Of a stretch of DNA of 64,000 nucleotides, positions 36,448-44,583 are shown piece after piece (within the stretch, counting starts at the first letter, position 1; each line of letters starts with the position of its first letter). The notes under the pieces are model-generated. The model made no database searches. It was not told where the DNA came from and saw only the letters and a list, made by a program, of their open reading frames with translations. Position numbers and translations under genes: made by a program. Location: the NCBI GenBank assembly GCA_029558435.1, contig JAKQEZ010000742.1, positions 9,328 to 73,327 on the forward strand, given 5' to 3'. Source of the DNA: Bacteroidota bacterium. GTDB taxonomy: Bacteria > Bacteroidota > Bacteroidia > Flavobacteriales > Crocinitomicaceae.

Positions 36448-37119
36448 TTATTCCTCAATTTTTCCTTTGTGCTTCAACACTTTTGCTTCGATGTAAAAAA
36501 CAATTTCTTCAACAATATTGCTGCAATGATCGCCGATGCGTTCCATTTTGCGCACCAAGGAAGCTATTTTTAATCCACAAGCGGCAAACGATGGGTGTTG
36601 CTCTATGTAATCACCCAATAATTGAAGTGCATTTTTATGAATTTCGTTGACTTCCTTGTCTTTTGCTAAAATTTTACCAGCATTGGCAGATGTTTCTGTA
36701 TTCAATGAAACAAAACTTTCGGTCATCATGCTTTGCAAAATATCAAACATGCGCTCCAATTCCATTTCATCGTATAAATTACTGCTGTTTTCAAAGCAAT
36801 CATTGTCGGCAACGTGACGAGCAATGCCAACTGCATAATCACCAATTCGTTCCAACGTGATGCTAATTTTCATAATAGAAAGCACCAAACGCAAATCGAT
36901 GGCAACAGGAGTGTATAATGCAATGTAATTTTCGCAATTGCTATCTATTTTTAATTCAAAAGCATTGACACGTTTTTCTAAAGTAATGACTTCGTGTGCC
37001 AAGCCAATGTTATTTTCCAACAAAGCAGTTTTTGCTTTCTCAAGTTGCGAAATAACGAGTTTCCACATTAGATTTATCTCTTCTTTCAGATAAACCATTT
37101 CTTGTTCATTGTGTTTCAT
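36448..37119 (-). CDS. phoU: Phosphate signalling protein PhoU
   Basis: A 223-residue all-helical cytoplasmic protein of two PhoU repeats. The metal-binding type motifs are ERIGDYAVGIAR in the first half and ERIGDHCSNIVEEI in the second; a conserved DLRLVLSIMKIS stretch lies between. PhoU couples the Pst transporter to the PhoR kinase and keeps the Pho regulon off when phosphate is plentiful. It ends the pstS-C-A-B-phoU order, 33 bases after pstB. Confidence 0.94.
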   Translation of the reverse strand: MKHNEQEMVYLKEEINLMWKLVISQLEKAKTALLENNIGLAHEVITLEKRVNAFELKIDSNCENYIALYTPVAIDLRLVLSIMKISITLERIGDYAVGIARHVADNDCFENSSNLYDEMELERMFDILQSMMTESFVSLNTETSANAGKILAKDKEVNEIHKNALQLLGDYIEQHPSFAACGLKIASLVRKMERIGDHCSNIVEEIVFYIEAKVLKHKGKIEE

Positions 37120-37152
37120 TTCTTTTGTTATTTATTTGAAAAACAGTGGTTT

Positions 37153-37899
37153 TTAACCAAATCTACCAGTAATGTAGTTTTGTGTTGCTTCTTTTTCTGG
37201 GTTGAGAAACATTTTTTTTGTTTCACTAAATTCTACCAATTCACCCAACATGAAAAATCCAGTTTTATCGCTCACACGTGCTGCTTGTTGCATGTTATGA
37301 GTTACAATAACAATGGTATATTTTTCTTTTAATTCGTGAATTAATTCCTCAATTTTTGATGTTGAAATGGGGTCTAATGCCGATGCTGGTTCATCCATCA
37401 AAATAACTTCTGGTGCTACTGCCAATGCACGTGCGATGCACAAACGTTGTTGCTGACCTCCTGAAAGTGCAAATGCAGATTGATGCAATTTATCTTTTAC
37501 TTCGTCCCACAAGGCTGCGCCAACCAACGATTCTTCTACACGTTGTGCAATAAAGTTTTTATCGCCCATTTGGTTTACACGCAAACCATAAGCTACGTTC
37601 TCAAAAATGGATTTTGGAAAAGGATTGGGTTTTTGAAACACCATTCCCACTTGTTTGCGCAATGCGTCCACATCAACCGATTTGTGGTAAATATTTTGTC
37701 CGTTGACCAAACATTCACCTTGCAATTTAGTGTTGCCAATCAAATCGTTCATGCGGTTAAACAAACGCAAAAAAGTAGATTTTCCACATCCCGACGGACC
37801 AATAAATGCCGTTACCGTGTTGCGTTCCATTTCCATATTGATGCCTTTCAACGCATGAAAATCACCATAATAAAAATTAATATCTTTTGCTTGTATCAT
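37153..37899 (-). CDS. pstB: Phosphate ABC transporter ATP-binding protein
   Basis: A 248-residue ABC ATPase that powers high-affinity phosphate import by PstSCAB. Walker A is GPSGCGKST, the Q loop is in [21 protein letters not shown] (the NPFPKSI part is typical of PstB), the signature is [15 protein letters not shown], Walker B is [13 protein letters not shown] and the switch His is in [14 protein letters not shown]. Length is normal. It is 26 bases downstream of pstA. Confidence 0.96.
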   Translation of the reverse strand: MIQAKDINFYYGDFHALKGINMEMERNTVTAFIGPSGCGKSTFLRLFNRMNDLIGNTKLQGECLVNGQNIYHKSVDVDALRKQVGMVFQKPNPFPKSIFENVAYGLRVNQMGDKNFIAQRVEESLVGAALWDEVKDKLHQSAFALSGGQQQRLCIARALAVAPEVILMDEPASALDPISTSKIEELIHELKEKYTIVIVTHNMQQAARVSDKTGFFMLGELVEFSETKKMFLNPEKEATQNYITGRFG

Positions 37900-37925
37900 T
37901 TCTTTGTTCTAATTTTTTAATTCAG

Positions 37926-38774
37926 TTAGTGCTTGCTTTTTCCCATTTTTCGGCGAATCAATGTTGCCAATAGGTTTAAGATTAACACTATAAAAATCAA
38001 CACCAATGCAGTTCCATACGCCATTGGTCTGGCTGCTTCAATGTCAGTTCCACTTGTTGCCAATACATATAAATGATAAGGCAAGGCCATAACTTGGTCA
38101 AAAATACCTCCTGGCAAATGCGGTAAGAAATAAGCGGCAACTGTAAATAAAATTGGTGCTGTTTCGCCCGATACCCGTCCAATGGATAAAATCAAACCAG
38201 TGATGATGTTGGGAGTAGCCGCTGGTAAAACAACCCGACGAATGGTTTGCAGTTTTGTTGCTCCTAAGGCCAAACTTCCAGAACGGTACGAATCAGGAAC
38301 AGCTTTTAAAGCTTCTTCGGTGGTGCGAATGATGATGGGTAAAATTAAAATCCCCAAGGTTAACGATCCAGCCAAGATGGAATCGCCAAAATTGAGTTTA
38401 TTGACAAACAAAGCCATTCCAAACAAACCAAAAACAATGGAGGGAATACTTGCCAAATTGTTGGTCATCATGCGGATGATTTTTACCACCCAACCATTTC
38501 CTGCATATTCATTGGTATAAATGGCCGACATCACGCCGAGTGGAAAAGCAACAATCAAACTACCGATAATTAAACAAAGCGTACCTACAATTGCAGGGAA
38601 AATACCACCCGATGTCATTCCTTCTTCTGGATTAGTGGTTAAAAATTCCCAATTGATAACTTGAATTCCGTTTACAAAAATAAACCCAAGGATGCTAAAG
38701 AGGGTTCCCACCACAATTAACCCAAAAAGTTTAAAAATGGTAAAAGCAATTTTCTGACTTATTTTTTTATTCAT
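37926..38774 (-). CDS. pstA: Phosphate ABC transporter permease PstA
   Basis: A 282-residue inner-membrane permease with six predicted helices. The cytoplasmic coupling loop is present as EEALKAVPDSYRSGSLALGATKLQTIRRVVLP (EAA-like motif), and the family-typical GGIFPAIVGTL, EYAGNGW and LPHLPGGIFDQ are seen. It pairs with PstC to form the phosphate channel. The gene starts 1 base after the pstC stop. Confidence 0.95.
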   Translation of the reverse strand: MNKKISQKIAFTIFKLFGLIVVGTLFSILGFIFVNGIQVINWEFLTTNPEEGMTSGGIFPAIVGTLCLIIGSLIVAFPLGVMSAIYTNEYAGNGWVVKIIRMMTNNLASIPSIVFGLFGMALFVNKLNFGDSILAGSLTLGILILPIIIRTTEEALKAVPDSYRSGSLALGATKLQTIRRVVLPAATPNIITGLILSIGRVSGETAPILFTVAAYFLPHLPGGIFDQVMALPYHLYVLATSGTDIEAARPMAYGTALVLIFIVLILNLLATLIRRKMGKSKH

Positions 38775-38775
38775 A

Positions 38776-39987
38776 TTAATGTGCTTTGTGTGTTTTTTTA
38801 CTGATTAGCTCTGAGGTAATTGAAATAAGCATTGTGATAACAAACAAGATGCATCCCAATAAAAACAACGATTGATAGTGTGCTCCACCAGCAGGAGCTT
38901 CGCCCAATTCTGCGGCAATGGTTGCAGGAATAGTGCGCACAGAATCAAAAAGTGAATGAGGAATAATTGCAGCGTTGCCTGTAACCATAAGCACCGCCAT
39001 TGTTTCACCAATTGCACGACCAATACCCAAAACAATGGCAGCCATAATTCCCGATTTTGAATAAGGAATGATGACTCTGTAAATGGTTTGCCAATGAGTA
39101 GCACCCAATGCTAAGCTGGCTTCTTTCATGGCTCTTGGTGTATTGCGCATAGCATCTTCTGCCACCGAAATAATAGTAGGTAAGGCCATAATTGCCAATA
39201 AAACACTACCTGTAAAAGCAGTTTCACCACTTGGCAAGTTAAATGTTTTTTGAATGAGTGGGGCAAGAACAACCAACCCAAAAAAACCATAAACTACTGA
39301 CGGAATTCCTGCCAAAAGTTCAATGATGGGTTTCATGATTTTACGTTGACGTTCTGTTGCTAATTCCGACAAATAAATGGCAACACCCAAACCAAGTGGC
39401 ACAGCAATTATCAACGCAAATAAACTTACGAGCAAAGTACCATAAATTAAAGGAAGTGCGCCAAACAAAGGAGAAGGTGTAGCAGTAGGCAACCATTCTT
39501 TTCCAAAAAAGTAATCTTTCCATTTTAGATGATCAGTTGGCAATTGCTTAATTGCGGCTCCCGTTGGCGCAAATTCTAATGGAAAAAATCCAATGGCATT
39601 TTCTTCTTTTACTAATTGTTCTTTTAATTTTTCGGGCAATAACTCAAAATTTTCACCCATTTCACTTTCAGGATATATCGCAAAAATGTCATCAACACGT
39701 AGTAACTTAATGTCCTTTTGTGGTCCGCCAACAGTTTTCCAATTACTGATTTCACCGTCAAATAGTTGTTTTATTTGCTCTGGAGATAATTGCTCAACCG
39801 TGTTTTTGGAATTCACAAAAAGTCCATAACCTTGCTCCACAGTTGGTGTTTTAAACAATCCAACTCCTTCTTTGAAAAGAAAAATACATATAAACACGAT
39901 AACGATGCTTGTGGTGGCACCGCTAATCGTGAAAAGTTTTTCAATTACTTTATCAATGATTTTTTTTATTGCTTTCTTTTTGTTCAT
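38776..39987 (-). CDS. pstC: Phosphate ABC transporter permease PstC with a PstS-like periplasmic insert
   Basis: A 403-residue permease, about 100 residues longer than enterobacterial PstC. The first helix (about 20-40) is followed by a periplasmic segment (about 50-158) before the permease core resumes (LIYGTLLVSLFALIIAVPLG). The insert contains LSPEQIKQLFDGEISNWKTVGG-type sequence (residues 67-88), which closely matches LTREQLEGIFTGKIKNWKEVGG-type sequence in PstS of the same operon (115-136), and its later part (NAIGFFPLEFAPTGAAIK) resembles the PstS GAIAYV/ATGAII area. The phosphate-binding SRETSSGT loop of PstS is absent. The core has EEA-type coupling loop EDAMRNTPRAMKEASLALGATHWQT and GRAIGETMAVLMV. 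It probably works as an ordinary PstC with an added domain that may dock PstS. Confidence 0.93.
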   Translation of the reverse strand: MNKKKAIKKIIDKVIEKLFTISGATTSIVIVFICIFLFKEGVGLFKTPTVEQGYGLFVNSKNTVEQLSPEQIKQLFDGEISNWKTVGGPQKDIKLLRVDDIFAIYPESEMGENFELLPEKLKEQLVKEENAIGFFPLEFAPTGAAIKQLPTDHLKWKDYFFGKEWLPTATPSPLFGALPLIYGTLLVSLFALIIAVPLGLGVAIYLSELATERQRKIMKPIIELLAGIPSVVYGFFGLVVLAPLIQKTFNLPSGETAFTGSVLLAIMALPTIISVAEDAMRNTPRAMKEASLALGATHWQTIYRVIIPYSKSGIMAAIVLGIGRAIGETMAVLMVTGNAAIIPHSLFDSVRTIPATIAAELGEAPAGGAHYQSLFLLGCILFVITMLISITSELISKKTHKAH

Positions 39988-40005
39988 GGTTAACTTAAAA
40001 AGCGT

Positions 40006-40821
40006 TTATTTTGCTGGAATGTAACCTACAGTTTGCACAATTTTTTGACCTTCTGTTGAAAGCACATAGTTGACAAAATCCTTAACTTTTGATTCTGAAC
40101 TTGTCAAATAGTAATAATACAAAGGTCTAACAATCGGATACGTTTTGTTTTTCGCATTTTCAACACTTGGCTTCGTGTATGATTTTCCACTATTAAATGA
40201 AACCGATAATGCTTTTACAGAACTGTTGAGGTAGGCAAAACCAACATAGGCAATTGCTCCTTTTGTTTGCGTAACAGATTGAATAATTGCTCCCGTTGCA
40301 GGTAAACTTCTAATACCGCTCATATAATTTTTGTTACCCATTACTTTTTCTTTGAAAAATTCATAGGTTCCAGAAGATGTTTCGCGCGATAAAGGAATAA
40401 TTTTCAAGTCAGCACCTCCTACTTCTTTCCAGTTTTTAATTTTTCCTGTAAAAATGCCTTCCAATTGCTCGCGTGTAAGTTTTGTTACCTTATTTCCTGT
40501 GTTAACAACAACTGCAAGTGCATCGTAGCCAATTGTAATTTCTTTGATAGTTTTTCCTTTAGCTTTAATTTTTTGTTGTTCCGAAAATTTAATTTTACGT
40601 GATGCTTGTGCAATGTCTGTTGAACCTTCAATTAATGCTTCAATTCCAACACCTGTTCCACCACCTGTAACAGCAATTTTCTTAGAACTGTTTTTTTTCA
40701 TGTAGGCCTGCGCCGCTTTTTCAGTTAGAGGTAAAACTGTGTCAGACCCCTTGATTTTTTGGCTATAACCAATTGTGTTTAAAAAAAGTAGAGTTACAAC
40801 TACTGTAAATAAATTATTCAT
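40006..40821 (-). CDS. pstS: Phosphate-binding protein PstS
   Basis: A 271-residue periplasmic binding protein (signal peptide 1-21, no lipobox). Phosphate-contacting motifs are KGSDTVLPLTE near the start, GGGTGVGIEALIEGSTDIAQASR, and SRETSSGTYEFF (about 145-156). The hinge-lobe sequence LTREQLEGIFTGKIKNWKEVGG-type is the part copied in the PstC insert. It delivers inorganic phosphate to PstCA. First gene of pstSCAB-phoU, with a strong Pho-box-like promoter directly upstream in the 88-base gap after the porin gene. Confidence 0.95.
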   Translation of the reverse strand: MNNLFTVVVTLLFLNTIGYSQKIKGSDTVLPLTEKAAQAYMKKNSSKKIAVTGGGTGVGIEALIEGSTDIAQASRKIKFSEQQKIKAKGKTIKEITIGYDALAVVVNTGNKVTKLTREQLEGIFTGKIKNWKEVGGADLKIIPLSRETSSGTYEFFKEKVMGNKNYMSGIRSLPATGAIIQSVTQTKGAIAYVGFAYLNSSVKALSVSFNSGKSYTKPSVENAKNKTYPIVRPLYYYYLTSSESKVKDFVNYVLSTEGQKIVQTVGYIPAK

Positions 40822-40838
40822 ATTGTTTTAATTTACAG

Positions 40839-40905
40839 CAAAATTAGATGGATGATATTACGTCGGGTTTTAGATAAAATTACAAAACGGTTAAGAAATA
40901 GTATT
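40839..40905 (-). promoter_or_regulatory. Candidate Pho-box promoter of pstS
   Basis: On the plus strand, ATTAC (40857), TTTTA (40868, weak), ATTAC (40879), GTTAA (40890) and GTATT (40901) recur at an 11-base period. CAAAATTA at 40839-40846 is a perfect minus-strand -7 box (TAATTTTG), with exactly 10 bases to the nearest repeat. The ATG follows 17 bases on. Direct 11-base repeats replacing the -33 region are the hallmark of PhoB-type activation. Confidence 0.65.
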
Positions 40906-40909
40906 GATG

Positions 40910-42160
40910 TTAAAATCTATATTGCAACCTTAAAGTAAAAACATTGTCTTTTAAGTCTTTGTTGTAATTCAATAAGTTTGCCGATGTTTCATTATTTATG
41001 AAATCATAATATGCAAAGATTCTTAAGTTACTAGTTGCATCCCAAGTTAAACCTATTCCAATGCGCTGAAATAATACATCTCCTTTACTTGTTCCATTTA
41101 AGCCAATATCGTTCTTTTTTACCTGAATGTTTGGATCGTAAAAATCATATTTTAGTACCAAGTAGAGTGGCAGTTTCCCTAAACTTTGATACAAATAAAT
41201 GTAGCCACCTTGAAATTTTCTTATGTAAGTATCAGTAGTGGGTAACGAACTAAAATTGGGGCTTTTCGAATTATCTATAGCACCTGGCTGTGTCCCAAAG
41301 ATATACTCACAATCAATTTGAGTTGAACCTATTCTACTTTTAAAAGAAAATAATGCTTCTACACCAAAATATTCTCTTTTTGCGTATTGTCCGATAAAAG
41401 ATGAATCAGTTGTGACAACCATTGATTTTCCTTGCATTCGATACACATTTGCACTCCCTTGATGTGTTTTTCCATAATAGTAGGAGAAACCCGTTCCGAA
41501 GTTGAAATTATTTTTGAATGTTTTGGTATAGGTGAAACTTCCTATAAAATCTTTTTTGTTGTCAATTTCAAGTTTATCGCCATTTCCTGCAACAACTGCA
41601 AGCTCTAATTTCAATGGATTCCAACGAGATTTTTTGGGAGCTTGTAGAGTTAACATTGCACCCATATCACGTTCTTGAGGAAATAATGTTGTAGTAACCT
41701 TAGAGCGCTCAGGGTTTAAACGGCGAGAGGAAGAAAATACAATTTCATTCCCAAAATTTCTATTAAAAACACCAACTCTTATGGAGTTAGATTTCAACCA
41801 AGGATCAGTTATATCTACATATAAATCTTTGATTCCAACACCTTCTTCCGTAATATCAATTTGAAAAACCCCAAGTGCAATACCTCGTTCAGCTTGCAGT
41901 TTAATTCGTCCTCTACGAATACCTATTCTATTAAATGGAGCATTAGAAGAATTTTTACTCCCTACAGATAAGGATGCATTCTCTTCGCCATGTTGAAATT
42001 GAATTTGTGCATATCCTGTGAGTTTAAAGTGGTCAAAAAACGATTTTTTTTGCTCAAAGTGAATACGATTTGTATCACTTACCAAAGAGTCTTTCTTTTG
42101 AGAATAACTGTTGTTAACGAAAGAAAGTAAAATGATAATAAAAAGTATTCTAAATGTCAT
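40910..42160 (-). CDS. Phosphate-selective porin, OprO/OprP family
   Basis: A 416-residue outer-membrane porin. The ATG at 42160 (MTFRILFIIILLSF) is preferred to a TTG seven codons upstream because the signal peptide then starts normally and the -7-like box sits 18 bases away. Family blocks: LTGYAQIQFQHG, RRGRIKLQAERG, GIKDLYVDITDP, SIRVGVFNRNFGNE and FSSSRRLNPERS; the chain ends in an aromatic strand (LRLQYRF) as outer-membrane barrels do. OprO/P porins pass phosphate or polyphosphate. Location immediately upstream of pstS on the same strand, and its own promoter with four 11-base repeats, agree with a phosphate-starvation role. No terminator separates it from pstS. Confidence 0.88.
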   Translation of the reverse strand: MTFRILFIIILLSFVNNSYSQKKDSLVSDTNRIHFEQKKSFFDHFKLTGYAQIQFQHGEENASLSVGSKNSSNAPFNRIGIRRGRIKLQAERGIALGVFQIDITEEGVGIKDLYVDITDPWLKSNSIRVGVFNRNFGNEIVFSSSRRLNPERSKVTTTLFPQERDMGAMLTLQAPKKSRWNPLKLELAVVAGNGDKLEIDNKKDFIGSFTYTKTFKNNFNFGTGFSYYYGKTHQGSANVYRMQGKSMVVTTDSSFIGQYAKREYFGVEALFSFKSRIGSTQIDCEYIFGTQPGAIDNSKSPNFSSLPTTDTYIRKFQGGYIYLYQSLGKLPLYLVLKYDFYDPNIQVKKNDIGLNGTSKGDVLFQRIGIGLTWDATSNLRIFAYYDFINNETSANLLNYNKDLKDNVFTLRLQYRF

Positions 42161-42178
42161 ATATATTATTAAAGAGTG

Positions 42179-42234
42179 CAAAAAAATCTATTTATTGTTG
42201 CAAGCAAGTATCGAAAATGTTACGATTTTGTTAC
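42179..42234 (-). promoter_or_regulatory. Candidate Pho-box promoter of the porin
   Basis: The best of the three arrays: plus-strand GTTGC (42197), GTATC (42208), GTTAC (42219) and GTTAC (42230), spaced exactly 11 bases. Ten bases separate the nearest repeat from CAAAAAAA (42179-42186; minus TTTTTTTG, a weak -7 box with the TTTG end). The ATG lies 18 bases further. Confidence 0.65.
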
Positions 42235-42306
42235 AATTATTTTTTACACTGTAAAAACTGTTTTTATAAAATAAAATCCTACTTTTACTGAAATCAATAA
42301 TTTACT

Positions 42307-43038
42307 ATGAAAAAACAGCTAAAAACAATCATTTTATCACTAACTGTCATCATTGCAGCGTTGGTGTTGGGCAATGCTTATAAATTCAAATACAAACAAC
42401 AAGATAGAGTGTTTGTAACCGGATTGGGTACCGAAGATTTTACGTCAGATTTAATAGTGTGGCAAGCTAACTTTTCTAAAAAAGGAAGTGATTTGAAAAC
42501 AATTTCAAGTCAGTTGAGTGCCGATAGAGAGAAAATTAAAAACTACCTGATGTCAAAAGGAATTTCGGACAAAGAAATTGTGTTTGCAGCCGTTAACATC
42601 AATAAAGAATTTACTAGTAATTACGATGCAAATGGTAATTATATGGGATCTACTTTTGCGGGCTATTCCCTCACTCAAAACTTGCGAATTGAATCCAAAG
42701 AAGTGGATAAAATTGAACGAATTTCGCGCGAAGTGTCCGAATTAATTGATCAAAATATCGAATTAACTTCTTATGATCCAGAATATTATTACACCAAGTT
42801 GGATGAATTGAAATTACGCATGATTGAAAATGCAACCAAAGACGCCAAAGAACGAGCAGAAATTATTGCAAAAACAGCAGGTAGCAAATTGTCAGACTTA
42901 AAAAATGCATCAATGGGCGTGATTCAAATTACAGCAAAAAATTCATCGGAAGATTACAGCTGGGGAGGTTCGTTTAACACAACATCAAAACTAAAAACAG
43001 CTTCCATTACCATTCGTTTGGAATATTCACTCAAGTAA
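42307..43038 (+). CDS. SIMPL-domain (DUF541) protein
   Basis: A 243-residue protein with one N-terminal hydrophobic segment (about 5-25; signal anchor or signal peptide) and a SIMPL/DUF541 domain. Family features seen: VFVTGLGTEDFTSDLIVWQANFS, a SADREKIKNYLMSKGISDKEI stretch, ATKDAKERAEIIAKTAGSKL and the closing SITIRLEYSLK. Members such as BP26 and YggE are periplasmic and form ring-like assemblies; a role in oxidative stress has been proposed for YggE, but no reaction is known. It diverges from the porin. A -7-like box TACTTTTA (42290-42297) precedes it by 9 bases. Confidence 0.85.
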   Translation: MKKQLKTIILSLTVIIAALVLGNAYKFKYKQQDRVFVTGLGTEDFTSDLIVWQANFSKKGSDLKTISSQLSADREKIKNYLMSKGISDKEIVFAAVNINKEFTSNYDANGNYMGSTFAGYSLTQNLRIESKEVDKIERISREVSELIDQNIELTSYDPEYYYTKLDELKLRMIENATKDAKERAEIIAKTAGSKLSDLKNASMGVIQITAKNSSEDYSWGGSFNTTSKLKTASITIRLEYSLK

Positions 43039-43052
43039 TTCAGCAATTCTTT

Positions 43053-43060
43053 TATATTTG
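43053..43060 (+). promoter_or_regulatory. -7 box for the glycosyltransferase gene
   Basis: TATATTTG fits TAnnTTTG exactly; the GTG start at 43079 lies 18 bases downstream. Confidence 0.5.
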
Positions 43061-43078
43061 TACTCTTAAAATTATAAA

Positions 43079-44029
43079 GTGGAAGCAAAGTTGGATATTT
43101 CTGTTGTAATACCTTTGTTTAACGAAGATGAATCGTTGCCCGAATTGCATGCGTGGATTAAACGCGTGATGGATGCACACCAATTCTCCTATGAAGTTGT
43201 TTTTGTTGACGATGGGAGTAAGGATAAATCGTGGCAAGTCATTGAGCAATTAGCACAAGAAAATAAAGAAGTTAGAGGCATTAAATTTCAACGAAATTAT
43301 GGCAAGTCAGCTGCTCTCCACACTGGATTTGAAGCTGTAATAGGCAAAGTTGTCATTACAATGGATGCCGATTTGCAAGATTCTCCCGATGAAATTCCTG
43401 AATTGTATAGAATGATTACCGAACAGGATTTTGATGTTGTTTCAGGATGGAAGAAAAAACGCTACGATCCAATTTCTAAAACCATTCCAACTAAATTGTA
43501 TAACTGGACAGCGCGCCGTTTGTCGGGAATTTATTTGCACGATTTTAATTGCGGACTAAAAGCCTATAAACTTGCTGTTGTTAAAAGCATTGAAATTTAT
43601 GGCGATATGCACCGATACATTCCAGTATTGGCAAAATTTGCAGGTTTTTCAAACATTGGCGAAAAAGTGGTGCAACACCAAGCACGAAAATACGGATCCA
43701 CTAAATTTGGTCTTAACCGTTTTGTGCACGGACCATTGGATTTAATCTCCGTAGTGTTTATGGGTAAATTTGCTAAAAAACCCATGCATTTCTTTGGAGC
43801 GGTTGGAATTGTAATGTTCCTCATCGGATTTGGCTTTTCTTTTTATTTGGCCGTTGATAAATTGTTTTTCAACACACACGCCATTAAAATTGCCGATAGA
43901 ACCGAGTTTTATATTGCACTAGTGGCCATGATTATTGGTGTTCAGTTTTTCTTAGCTGGATTCATCGCCGAGTTAATTGGTAGAAATTCATCTACTCGCA
44001 ATACCTACTTGATAGAAAAAGAATTGTAA
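43079..44029 (+). CDS. Family 2 glycosyltransferase with two membrane helices (polyprenyl-phosphate type)
   Basis: A 316-residue GT-A enzyme of the DPM1/GtrB/ArnC group, which transfers a sugar from a nucleotide donor to polyprenyl phosphate on the cytoplasmic face. Motifs: SVVIPLFNEDESLPEL, VFVDDGSKDKSW, KFQRNYGKSAALHTGF, and the metal-binding MDADLQDSPDEI. Two hydrophobic helices lie near 235-255 and 275-300. The start is a GTG (MEAKLDISVV); there is no suitable ATG nearby and a -7 box lies 18 bases upstream. It is followed 2 bases later by a HAD phosphatase, so both may serve surface glycan synthesis. Confidence 0.9.
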   Translation: MEAKLDISVVIPLFNEDESLPELHAWIKRVMDAHQFSYEVVFVDDGSKDKSWQVIEQLAQENKEVRGIKFQRNYGKSAALHTGFEAVIGKVVITMDADLQDSPDEIPELYRMITEQDFDVVSGWKKKRYDPISKTIPTKLYNWTARRLSGIYLHDFNCGLKAYKLAVVKSIEIYGDMHRYIPVLAKFAGFSNIGEKVVQHQARKYGSTKFGLNRFVHGPLDLISVVFMGKFAKKPMHFFGAVGIVMFLIGFGFSFYLAVDKLFFNTHAIKIADRTEFYIALVAMIIGVQFFLAGFIAELIGRNSSTRNTYLIEKEL

Positions 44030-44031
44030 GC

Positions 44032-44583
44032 ATGGTAAATTGGAACATTGATGCTTCTTGGACCTTGTTTCTGGACAGAGATGGCGTTATCAACCATCGA
44101 AAAATGGGTGGATACATTGAAACCATCGAAGAATTTCAATTTTTACCCAACGTAAAAGAAGCAATTGCTGGACTTTCACAGCATTTCCAACATATTTTTG
44201 TGGTTACCAATCAACAAGGAATTGGTAAAGGAATAATGACAGAAAGTAACCTTCAAGTCATTCATCGTTATATGGTCAATGAAGTGGAACAAGCGGGCGG
44301 AAAAATTTCTAACTGCTATCACGCACCTGCATTGGCTAAGGAAAATAGCAACTTGCGAAAACCCAATATTGGCATGGGATTGTTGGCAAAAAAAGATTTT
44401 CCAGAAGTGGATTTTTCTAAAGCAATAATGGTAGGAGATAGCGATTCAGACATTCAATTTGGTATGAATCTTGGAATGAAAACCGTGCGAATTGTAGGGA
44501 ACGATTTACCCAAAATACAAGCAGATGTTACTGTTGACAGCTTGTTTGAATTTTTAAAATTAGTGGAAAATGAAAATCATTAG
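44032..44583 (+). CDS. HAD-IIIA phosphatase, GmhB-like (D-glycero-heptose/histidinol-phosphate type)
   Basis: A 183-residue cytoplasmic HAD hydrolase. Catalytic nucleophile Asp15 and acid Asp17 are in FLDRDGVINHR; motif II is VVTNQQGIGKG and motif IV is MVGDSDSDIQFG. These match GmhB, the D-glycero-D-manno-heptose 1,7-bisphosphate phosphatase. The zinc loop of GmhB is degraded: Cys95 and His97 remain (NCYHAP), but the later CxCRKP is SNLRKP. It may act on another sugar phosphate. It overlaps the next gene by 14 bases. Confidence 0.82.
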   Translation: MVNWNIDASWTLFLDRDGVINHRKMGGYIETIEEFQFLPNVKEAIAGLSQHFQHIFVVTNQQGIGKGIMTESNLQVIHRYMVNEVEQAGGKISNCYHAPALAKENSNLRKPNIGMGLLAKKDFPEVDFSKAIMVGDSDSDIQFGMNLGMKTVRIVGNDLPKIQADVTVDSLFEFLKLVENENH

